From the NCBI RefSeq assembly GCF_900129755.1, contig NZ_FQWT01000010.1, forward strand, positions 1 through 39,915: DNA of 39,915 nucleotides, in the 5' to 3' direction. The position numbers and the translations under genes are program-made. The stretch's first letter is position 1; each line of letters opens with the position of its first letter. Below the pieces are notes generated by a model. It was not told the DNA's origin and searched no databases. It saw only the letters and a list, made by a program, of their open reading frames with translations. Shown one piece after another: positions 1 to 4,608 of the stretch. The DNA comes from Chryseobacterium oranimense. GTDB lineage: Bacteria > Bacteroidota > Bacteroidia > Flavobacteriales > Weeksellaceae.

Positions 1-62
1 TGAGTAATATTTGAATCATACACACAGTCATTATTTTCATATAAAGAAACATCTAAACTCAT
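1..62 (-). CDS. Partial conserved phage protein, MSLDV-type N-terminus
   Basis: Only the first 20 codons are in the window; the gene runs off the left edge. The visible protein starts MSLDVSLYENNDCVY and ends at the edge in NIT plus a codon beginning CA, which fits His. From memory, a widespread family of small phage and bacterial proteins starts MSLDVYL and carries an NITHNLGKMA motif soon after, so I assign it there; its function is unknown. An in-frame ATG further upstream (about position 137) could extend it, but that stretch is a terminator-like hairpin and the family normally starts at MSLDV. The gene is leftward. Confidence 0.55.
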   Translation of the reverse strand, partial: MSLDVSLYENNDCVYDSNIT

Positions 63-77
63 ATTTATTCTTTTATT

Positions 78-148
78 AAAAAACACCAAGCACCCTCCTT
101 CATCTAACCAACTCACAACCCCGACCGCACGCATCATATGTGCTTGGT
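78..148 (-). terminator. Terminator- or attenuator-like long-loop hairpin
   Basis: The 9-base arms ACCAAGCAC (85-93) and GTGCTTGGT (140-148) are perfect inverted repeats around a 46-nt loop. On the leftward strand the hairpin is followed directly by GTTTTTT. It lies between a candidate promoter (278-308) and the edge gene at 62, so it could be a terminator, an attenuator or the end of a small RNA. The loop is unusually G-rich on the transcribed strand for this AT-rich sequence. The long loop makes a simple terminator less certain. Confidence 0.4.
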
Positions 149-168
149 AAATAAGCAACAATTAACTA

Positions 169-258
169 TTATATACCTACATAGTAATCACTCCTTTTTA
201 TAGTAATCAGGTCAAACACAATAATATCGCCAATTACGGTATCATTTAAATGATTCAT
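169..258 (-). CDS. Possible 29-aa small protein
   Basis: A short open frame on the minus strand begins MNHLNDTVIGDIIVFD and encodes 29 residues with no recognisable domain or membrane segment. Support is positional: a good promoter match (278-308) ends about 20 nt upstream of its ATG, and the terminator-like hairpin at 78-148 follows. Codons 2-6 overlap a perfect 14-bp palindrome at 241-254, and a 10-bp direct repeat (ATAGTAATCA at 181-190 and 200-209) falls inside it. Apart from this the 63-408 stretch holds no gene I can support. It may instead be a non-coding leader. Confidence 0.3.
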   Translation of the reverse strand: MNHLNDTVIGDIIVFDLITIKRSDYYVGI

Positions 259-277
259 TTTTAATACATTATTTAAA

Positions 278-308
278 CAAAATTACAAAAGTTAGATTAA
301 TAAAACAA
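278..308 (-). promoter_or_regulatory. Leftward Bacteroidota-type promoter
   Basis: On the minus strand, TTG (308-306) is followed after 20 nt by TAATTTTG (285-278), which matches the Bacteroidota consensus TTG-N19/20-TAnnTTTG. Transcription would start near 272 and run toward the 29-aa frame and the edge gene. The perfect palindrome ATCATTTAAATGAT at 241-254 lies just downstream and could be an operator. Confidence 0.5.
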
Positions 309-361
309 TTATTCTAACAATTTATTTTTTATTTTATTAGCCTATGCTAACATTTAGCTTG

Positions 362-395
362 TGAACAAAAAAAATACCTCCCAAAATGAGAGGTA
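362..395 (-). terminator. Rho-independent terminator of the HTH gene
   Basis: The arms TACCTC (75-80 of the 300s) and GAGGTA (390-395) pair, and the minus-strand transcript continues directly into a run of eight T. It lies 14 nt past the stop codon of the HTH gene 409-681, so it probably ends that transcript. Confidence 0.7.
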
Positions 396-408
396 ATAGT
401 ATTTAAAA

Positions 409-681
409 TTAACTGTTTTTCTTCCATATTCCGCCCCATTCACCTGTGTCTGGATCATAGTAATGAAAGAAACCCGCTGGAGCATTCTGCATTTCAATAA
501 CACTGATACCTGTATACTTTTCAATTTCTTTTAAAGTAGTCAATGTACCAACATTTAATTTTTTACTAAATACAGGGTAGCTTATACCCATCTTAGTGGC
601 TAGATCCGTCAATTTGATATTATATTTATTGACCAAAACTTGCCTTATACGGTCATTTTCTGAAATCTGCTTTCTTGCCAT
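409..681 (-). CDS. Small XRE-like helix-turn-helix regulator
   Basis: This 90-aa protein has a predicted XRE-type HTH at about residues 8-65: an IKLTDLATKMGIS helix pair, then a recognition-like segment YPVFSKKLNVG and TLKEIEKYTGIS. The C-terminus GFFHYYDPDTGEWGG resembles the tail found on small Bacteroidota HTH proteins. It is probably a DNA-binding regulator of the divergent genes 874-1500 and of itself. The intergenic region upstream holds three copies of TTGCTTAAA or its complement, and one of them touches the start codon. A -7 box (TATATTTG, 711-704) lies 22 nt before the ATG, and a clear terminator follows. Partner and ligand are unknown. It could act as a second switch beside the S24 repressor at 11415. 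Confidence 0.75.
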   Translation of the reverse strand: MARKQISENDRIRQVLVNKYNIKLTDLATKMGISYPVFSKKLNVGTLTTLKEIEKYTGISVIEMQNAPAGFFHYYDPDTGEWGGIWKKNS

Positions 682-682
682 T

Positions 683-767
683 TTGCTTAAATACTCTTTT
701 TAGCAAATATAATAAATATTTTATAATCATTTTAAGCAATTTAATTTTTAAATTTTTCTTGCTTAAA
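683..767. promoter_or_regulatory. Divergent operator region with three TTTAAGCAA motifs
   Basis: The 9-mer TTGCTTAAA occurs at 683-691 and 759-767, and its reverse complement TTTAAGCAA at 731-739. All three lie between the leftward HTH gene and the rightward gene 874-1242. The region also holds the minus-strand -7 box TATATTTG (711-704), for which no well-spaced -33 TTG is visible. The placement suits binding sites of the 90-aa HTH protein. That pairing is inferred. Confidence 0.45.
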
Positions 768-812
768 ATCAATTTGTTATGTTTTTAAATAACAGTTTTA
801 GATTATTTAATT

Positions 813-843
813 TTGTTTATATAATCTTTAATGATTATATTTG
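813..843 (+). promoter_or_regulatory. Rightward promoter of gene 874
   Basis: TTG at 813-815 is followed after 20 nt by TATATTTG at 836-843, an exact match to the Bacteroidota -33/-7 pattern. The start site would be near 848, giving a leader of about 25 nt to the ATG at 874. Confidence 0.65.
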
Positions 844-873
844 CTTCAATAATAAAAAACTTAAATATTATTT

Positions 874-1242
874 ATGAGAACATTTAAAATCAAATTATCT
901 AACAAGGAAATTTTAGTTACTGAGGAAGATATTAAAATTGGGATGCATCAATGGAATAACGCTTATAATAGCCTTATCGATTCACGTTATGAACAATTAA
1001 AAAAAATGAATGTTAAAGACTTTGCTGCAGAACTTGAGAATATGTCTGATGCTGATCTTTTGCACTTGGCCAAGGAGAATGATGAACATGTTGAGTTCAA
1101 AAATTATAATGCAGATGATTTTACAATCAAGATAAGACAAGAACTATTTAAAAGAAAAGGCTTAGGCTATAAGCAGCTAAAGTTTTTAAGTAAAGTGCAG
1201 CGAAGTTATTTAGAGACATTAGGACTTAAAAATAAATACTAA
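874..1242 (+). CDS. Hypothetical 122-aa protein
   Basis: I recognise no family. The protein is hydrophilic and mostly helical by composition. The middle is acidic (DFAAELENMSDADLLHLAKE, about residues 51-70) and the C-terminus is basic (KRKGLGYKQLKFLSKVQR, about 94-111). It has no signal peptide or membrane segment. It is the first gene after a strong rightward promoter (813-843) and is transcribed away from the HTH regulator, so it is probably expressed from the regulated divergent promoter together with gene 1312-1500. In a temperate phage this position would suit a lysogen-expressed or early accessory gene; that is inference. Confidence 0.6.
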   Translation: MRTFKIKLSNKEILVTEEDIKIGMHQWNNAYNSLIDSRYEQLKKMNVKDFAAELENMSDADLLHLAKENDEHVEFKNYNADDFTIKIRQELFKRKGLGYKQLKFLSKVQRSYLETLGLKNKY

Positions 1243-1311
1243 AAATAATTACTTACTATATTTTACGGAAAACCACATTTTAAACAATAAAATTTTAAAT
1301 AAATTCAAAGC

Positions 1312-1500
1312 ATGGAAATTAACACAATTCTTTTAATCACAATCGTACTATTGTTAGTAATCACTATTTTCTTACACTATAGAGAAGATTCAAAATGTGA
1401 GCAAAACTTTAAAAAGCTAACAGTACTTTATGACGAATTAAAAAAGGAACATGACAACCTTTTAAAGGAGAATGAAGATTTATTAAAACTATTAAAATAA
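1312..1500 (+). CDS. Small single-pass membrane protein with coiled coil
   Basis: This 62-aa protein has one N-terminal transmembrane segment (ILLITIVLLLVITIFL, about residues 6-21). A short basic/polar stretch and a Lys/Glu/Leu-rich heptad-like helix follow (about 30-62, LYDELKKEHDNLLKENEDLL). The layout suggests a membrane-anchored coiled-coil protein with a cytoplasmic or periplasmic helix. It is 69 nt downstream of 874-1242 on the same strand and ends at a shared terminator (1502-1528). Small membrane proteins here could be exclusion factors, but nothing in the sequence proves it. Confidence 0.6.
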   Translation: MEINTILLITIVLLLVITIFLHYREDSKCEQNFKKLTVLYDELKKEHDNLLKENEDLLKLLK

Positions 1501-1501
1501 A

Positions 1502-1528
1502 AAGCACCCTGGATTTTCCGGGGTGTTT
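1502..1528. terminator. Bidirectional terminator between convergent genes
   Basis: An 11-bp stem with two G-T wobbles (AAGCACCCTGG against CCGGGGTGTTT) around an ATTTT loop lies right after the stop of 1312-1500 and 15 nt beyond the stop of the convergent lipoprotein gene. It can act on both strands. Confidence 0.7.
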
Positions 1529-1542
1529 CAGTTTATAATTCA

Positions 1543-2040
1543 TTATCTTCTGCTGCTCCTAAAAGAACTGGAACTACTTCTGGGTGAATAGCTTTTATAA
1601 GACGATGATGTGTTTTTTCGCAATGAAATTCCTGAACTCTTAGATTTGGTAAAACTTCCAGATGAAATGCTTTTGTGAACCGCATTACGGGCTTTTTGCT
1701 TATTCCTATAAGAATTCAGAATTGATCTTTTTCTTTCGGCTGCAGCCTTGGTTCTGGTGTAAGATGTAAAACCGGATTTGTACCGGCTGTAATTCCTATC
1801 AATCGATTTTCTATTTCGATAATAGTAATTATTTACCGCTGTTTGCCCTCCCTGATTCATTAAGTTGTTATATAACGAATAGGCAATAAAATACTCAATA
1901 AGCCGGCCGTTACTGTCGTATGACTGTACACGTGTCATATTTTCATTTCCCCATCTGTAATTATCTACAGTGTTTTGTTTTTTGCATGCAGTTAGCGTAA
2001 TCAGTGCTAATAAAGCACCAATAATAATTGATTTTTTCAT
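1543..2040 (-). CDS. Basic lipoprotein with Ser/Arg-rich tail
   Basis: This is a 165-aa lipoprotein. The signal peptide MKKSIIIGALLALITLTAC ends in a lipobox-like LTAC, with the lipidated Cys at residue 19. The mature part is strongly basic: a Tyr/Asn/Arg-rich centre, then a Ser/Arg/Lys-rich low-complexity tail ending SSSSSFRSSRR. It would be anchored in the inner or outer membrane facing the periplasm. Phage-encoded lipoproteins at the end of early operons are often superinfection-exclusion factors, so that role is plausible but not shown. It is the last leftward gene before the convergent terminator at 1502-1528. A 67-nt gap with a GC-rich hairpin separates it from gene 2108-2476. Confidence 0.7.
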   Translation of the reverse strand: MKKSIIIGALLALITLTACKKQNTVDNYRWGNENMTRVQSYDSNGRLIEYFIAYSLYNNLMNQGGQTAVNNYYYRNRKSIDRNYSRYKSGFTSYTRTKAAAERKRSILNSYRNKQKARNAVHKSISSGSFTKSKSSGISLRKNTSSSYKSYSPRSSSSSFRSSRR

Positions 2041-2057
2041 TTAAAAAAGTTTTGATT

Positions 2058-2082
2058 ACCCGGAAGGAAAACGGTCCGGGGT
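2058..2082 (-). terminator. GC-rich hairpin between 2108 gene and lipoprotein gene
   Basis: On the minus strand, ACCCCGGA and TCCGGGT form a bulged stem around a 10-nt loop, followed by a T-rich stretch (AACTTTTTT) that reaches the lipoprotein start. It may end or attenuate the long leftward operon before the lipoprotein gene. The T-run is offset from the stem, so efficiency is doubtful. Confidence 0.35.
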
Positions 2083-2107
2083 TCCGCGATTTATTTAGGT
2101 TTTATTT

Positions 2108-2476
2108 CTAAAGCGACAATTTGAAATATTCTATGAAATTTATCATAGTTGGTCCAGTAACATATAGCTTATTAACACCTTCAGGTATATTGATGGTTTT
2201 TACCAAGTCTTTTACAAGTTCCTTTTTATTGAAAACTAAATCTTTTCCACTATAGTTTTTTAGTTGAATTGAATAGTCGGATTTTATTTCTGAAACTGTA
2301 AAATACCATGCTCCATTTTCTTCATCTTGAAAAAATTTGATATAATCCCCTTCATTAGCATTAGTTAATTTTATTGCTGCTGAATTTAAATGAAAACTTC
2401 CAACGTTATAGGCAAAGGATAAAATAGCCTTCTTTCTAATATCTTCTTTTTTACCTATGTACTCCTTTAATTTCAT
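2108..2476 (-). CDS. Hypothetical 122-aa protein, end of early operon
   Basis: I do not recognise the family. The N-terminus is basic (KLKEYIGKKEDIRKK). A beta-rich middle contains aromatic and acidic stretches (NEGDYIKFFQDEENGAWYF, about residues 39-57), and the C-terminus is helical and hydrophobic. The mix suggests a small globular alpha/beta cytoplasmic protein. The start codon lies inside the end of the upstream gene (26-nt overlap), which implies translational coupling with 2451-3062. It is the last gene of the compact leftward early cluster. Confidence 0.6.
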   Translation of the reverse strand: MKLKEYIGKKEDIRKKAILSFAYNVGSFHLNSAAIKLTNANEGDYIKFFQDEENGAWYFTVSEIKSDYSIQLKNYSGKDLVFNKKELVKDLVKTINIPEGVNKLYVTGPTMINFIEYFKLSL

Positions 2477-3062
2477 ATGTAAAGTTGATATTTTCGATTT
2501 TACTGAATTTATTTTTTAGAGATCTAATCTCTTGCTTTAAATTAATTGTGTAATACTGGTCTTCCACCATTTTAAGAATCTGAAACATACGCCTTATATT
2601 TACTTTCGGAAAAGGGTCTATTCCGGTAATAATATTTATCGAAAGATTTTTTAATGTATTCAGGCTTATTTCCTTAATAGTGTACATCACATAATATCCG
2701 ATCAATCTTCTGTACATGAAATGATAACACTTAAGCCATGCAAATTGTCCATCATTTTCAAGTGAAGAGATTAATGATTCCATCAGTTTCCTACTGATCC
2801 CTAATTGTTCTGATTCGACTAAATAATTTTCCATTGATTTATGCAGTTCAATAATATCGTTGGTCAACTCATCATTATCAGGTAGTGGAGAAAAATTAAA
2901 ATTAAATAGCATACTGAAAAACTCTCTTCTTTCGTTCTCTTTTGGTCCACGTTCGTTGTTTAGAAGGCTTTGATTTAATTTCAACTTTGTGTAAGCATCA
3001 AAAACCCCTATTATGCAATGCATTCTTATAACACGACATGTATTTTTATTTTTTAATCCCAT
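2451..3062 (-). CDS. Hypothetical 203-aa protein
   Basis: No family is recognised. The ATG at 3062 encodes MGLKNKNTCRVIRMH and is chosen because it follows the stop of the upstream gene 3064-3237 by one base; the frame is open further up (to 3119), but that would overlap the upstream gene. The protein is helical, with a Cys/His-containing N-terminus (CRVIRMHC, about residues 8-15), a central KCYHFMYRRLIGYYVMYTIK stretch (about 124-143) and a basic C-terminus. It has no signal peptide. Its end overlaps the start of 2108-2476. It belongs to the leftward early operon; its role is unknown. Confidence 0.6.
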   Translation of the reverse strand: MGLKNKNTCRVIRMHCIIGVFDAYTKLKLNQSLLNNERGPKENERREFFSMLFNFNFSPLPDNDELTNDIIELHKSMENYLVESEQLGISRKLMESLISSLENDGQFAWLKCYHFMYRRLIGYYVMYTIKEISLNTLKNLSINIITGIDPFPKVNIRRMFQILKMVEDQYYTINLKQEIRSLKNKFSKIENINFTYEIKGVHR

Positions 3063-3063
3063 A

Positions 3064-3237
3064 TCAGTACGTTGATTTTTCAATTTTATCATATGCTTTC
3101 CAAAGCATAATAAATCCAATACAGCCTTTTAATATTCTATCCCAAGTTTCCCGATTAGGATCAAGAGCGAGATATAATAAAATTCCTGCACAAACTATCA
3201 GAATAAGCGCCCAAATAAATGTTGTAAGTACTTTCAT
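3064..3237 (-). CDS. 57-aa small membrane protein
   Basis: A short gene encodes MKVLTTFIWALILIVCAG and continues to residue 57. The first segment (about residues 5-24) is clearly transmembrane. A second hydrophobic stretch (GCIGFIMLWKAY, about 39-50) may be a second span. Its ATGA start overlaps the TGA stop of the upstream 40-aa gene, and the downstream gene starts one base after its stop, so it is locked into a coupled chain. The coupling, the hydrophobic segment and the coding-like composition are the support. Function is unknown. Confidence 0.6.
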   Translation of the reverse strand: MKVLTTFIWALILIVCAGILLYLALDPNRETWDRILKGCIGFIMLWKAYDKIEKSTY

Positions 3238-3356
3238 GGTTTATTCTTAATACGTTCAACTGTGTCGCAAATGATAATACAAACTACAACTAAAGCAATG
3301 CATAAAAACATGACTGAAGCATCTGTTATTTCTATTCTTACGTTTTCAAAATTCAT
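3234..3356 (-). CDS. 40-aa single-pass membrane protein
   Basis: This gene encodes MNFENVRIEITDASVMFLCI and continues to residue 40. A polar N-terminus of about 14 residues precedes one transmembrane segment (VMFLCIALVVVCIIIC, about 15-30) and a charged DTVERIKNK tail. The start follows the upstream stop by two bases (TAATTATG), and its stop overlaps the next start (ATGA). By length and organisation it is one link in the chain of micro membrane genes at 3064-3846. Function is unknown. Confidence 0.55.
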   Translation of the reverse strand: MNFENVRIEITDASVMFLCIALVVVCIIICDTVERIKNKP

Positions 3357-3358
3357 AA

Positions 3359-3451
3359 TTACTCTTGTTTACTGATTATATATACTACTAATACGATGAA
3401 TATTAGAAGTGAAATACATATTATTGTCACCGCAATATCTCTACTTTCCAT
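3359..3451 (-). CDS. 30-aa membrane micropeptide
   Basis: This gene encodes MESRDIAVTIICISLLIFIV and continues to residue 30, ending VVYIISKQE. It is essentially a charged N-terminal heptapeptide followed by one transmembrane helix (about 7-26). The same TAATTATG junction, a stop then two bases then ATG, occurs on both sides, linking it to 3454-3675 upstream and 3234-3356 downstream. Phage micropeptides of this kind often modulate host membrane complexes, but that is general knowledge and not shown here. Confidence 0.5.
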   Translation of the reverse strand: MESRDIAVTIICISLLIFIVLVVYIISKQE

Positions 3452-3453
3452 AA

Positions 3454-3675
3454 TTAAATTTTTATCTGTTTTACATTTTTAAGCACTACATTGCTTATAT
3501 CCTGGATATTATTAATGAGCGACTTCAGATATTCAGTTTCATCAACATTCCATTTTTCATTTATTTCATCCTTTTTTTTGGATGTTCTTTGCTTCCTTAT
3601 TTCTTTCAATGCATCAATCATTAAATTGAATTTCTTTGCCTGATTTATTGTAATTTCAATTTTTTTATTTTTCAT
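3454..3675 (-). CDS. Hypothetical 73-aa basic helical protein
   Basis: A small Lys/Ile/Asn-rich protein. It starts MKNKKIEITINQAKKFNLMI, has a very basic middle (KEIRKQRTSKKKDEINEKW) and ends LKNVKQIKI. It looks like a single helical, cytoplasmic domain that could bind nucleic acid, but no motif is diagnostic. It is 9 nt downstream of the 53-aa membrane gene 3685-3846 and is followed by the 30-aa micropeptide after two bases. Role unknown. Confidence 0.55.
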   Translation of the reverse strand: MKNKKIEITINQAKKFNLMIDALKEIRKQRTSKKKDEINEKWNVDETEYLKSLINNIQDISNVVLKNVKQIKI

Positions 3676-3684
3676 TTTGTTGAA

Positions 3685-3846
3685 TTAATCGTTCCATCTT
3701 ATTGCATTATATACACATCCAATGCTGCACATTAAAGCTATTACTGCGAATGAAATACTTAATCCATGGCTTATGTTCAATCCTGATAAGAAAACAAGGA
3801 TTGCAGATGCTATAAAGAATTTCATTGATGTTTTATATCTTCTCAT
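3685..3846 (-). CDS. 53-aa two-span membrane protein
   Basis: This gene encodes MRRYKTSMKFFIASAILVFL and continues to residue 53, ending NAIRWND. Two hydrophobic segments are visible (about residues 9-23 and 30-45) with a short GLNISHG turn between them, giving a helical hairpin with a positively charged N-terminus, so N-in/C-in topology is likely. The ATG follows the stop of 3849-4073 by two bases. It belongs to the run of small membrane proteins; function unknown. Confidence 0.55.
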   Translation of the reverse strand: MRRYKTSMKFFIASAILVFLSGLNISHGLSISFAVIALMCSIGCVYNAIRWND

Positions 3847-3848
3847 GA

Positions 3849-4073
3849 TTAATATTCGTCTAGTTGAATAGTTAAATTAATCGGAACCTGGCTGATTGAT
3901 TTTGCCGGTTCTTGAGGCGCTTGCACTTGTACTGTCCATGATCCGCCATTCCAGGGATCGTCCTCAACATAGTTTATGTTGATAAATGCCTTCGATCTGT
4001 TAAGCTTGTATTCCTTGCATATAAGGTCAAGCAATTCCTTTTCGTTCAGTTGAACAATAGTTGATATACTCAT
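3849..4073 (-). CDS. Hypothetical 74-aa protein
   Basis: A small acidic protein. The N-terminus is helical (NEKELLDLICKEYKLNRSKA, about residues 10-29); strand-like segments follow (ININYVEDDPWNGGSWTVQV, about 31-50), and the C-terminus is LTIQLDEY. It has no signal peptide or membrane span. The helix plus short sheet could be a nucleic-acid- or protein-binding fold, but I recognise no family. It heads the coupled chain of small genes running left from 4073 to 2108; a small opposite-strand gene lies just upstream. Confidence 0.55.
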   Translation of the reverse strand: MSISTIVQLNEKELLDLICKEYKLNRSKAFININYVEDDPWNGGSWTVQVQAPQEPAKSISQVPINLTIQLDEY

Positions 4074-4090
4074 ATTTTTATGTATTTTAG
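4061..4090 (+). promoter_or_regulatory. Possible rightward promoter of the 50-aa gene
   Basis: TTG at 4061-4063 is followed after 19 nt by TATTTTAG at 4083-4090, which matches TAnnTTTG at all but one fixed base. It would start transcription only a few nucleotides before the ATG at 4102. Confidence 0.3.
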
Positions 4091-4101
4091 TTGAAAAAAT
4101 T

Positions 4102-4254
4102 ATGTTGATAGTTGACCCCTCTCAGATAAAACCAATCAATAGTTATGGTCCTAAAAATTTAGACCTTTCAGCAGTTGATTTAGCATGTGTATTAATCCCA
4201 ATGTTAATTTTAGCTATTGTTGTTTTACGAAAGGCAATTAAGGATGATTTGTAG
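4102..4254 (+). CDS. 50-aa membrane protein on the opposite strand
   Basis: A rightward frame inside the leftward operon encodes MLIVDPSQIKPINSYGPKNL and then one transmembrane segment (DLACVLIPMLILAIVVL, about residues 27-43) with a basic RKAIKDDL tail. It fills the gap between 4268-4564 and 3849-4073. The sequence reads as a credible small membrane protein, with a polar N-terminus, one span and a positive-inside flank, and a candidate promoter sits just upstream. Its orientation against the operon is the main reason for caution. Confidence 0.45.
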   Translation: MLIVDPSQIKPINSYGPKNLDLSAVDLACVLIPMLILAIVVLRKAIKDDL

Positions 4255-4267
4255 TATTTTTTTTATG

Positions 4268-4564
4268 TTAGAACCTGATATACCTGTTTTCTAATTCAGC
4301 TACTAATTGAGCCTGCTCACGCAATCTCTTTTTGTACATTTCCAAAAATGGACTTTTGGTAAATTTTCCGGTTCTAACAAGCAGTTCCCATTTCATTAAA
4401 TCATTGAATGCCTTATTGTATGCAAGTACAATATTGTAATTATGTAGGTATTTCTTGTAAGTGTCCTCATAATCTTTCAAAAATGGAGAATTGAGCGATC
4501 TTGCTATATTTAACATTTTCTCTGAGCTAACTAGCTTCCATTCTGCAATACGAATTGAATCCAT
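4268..4564 (-). CDS. Hypothetical 98-aa helical protein
   Basis: The protein is charged and almost wholly helical: IRIAEWKLVSSEKMLNIA near the N-terminus, a Tyr-rich stretch (YEDTYKKYLHNYNIVLAYN, about residues 32-50), and a C-terminal KRLREQAQLVAELENRYI helix. It could form a coiled-coil or helical bundle. No domain is recognised. It is the gene immediately downstream of the TOPRIM-helicase, separated by 44 nt, and has no membrane segment. Role unknown. Confidence 0.55.
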   Translation of the reverse strand: MDSIRIAEWKLVSSEKMLNIARSLNSPFLKDYEDTYKKYLHNYNIVLAYNKAFNDLMKWELLVRTGKFTKSPFLEMYKKRLREQAQLVAELENRYIRF

Positions 4565-4608
4565 TGTGTCAATATTTTATAATTTTATTATTTGCATATT
4601 TTTAATTA

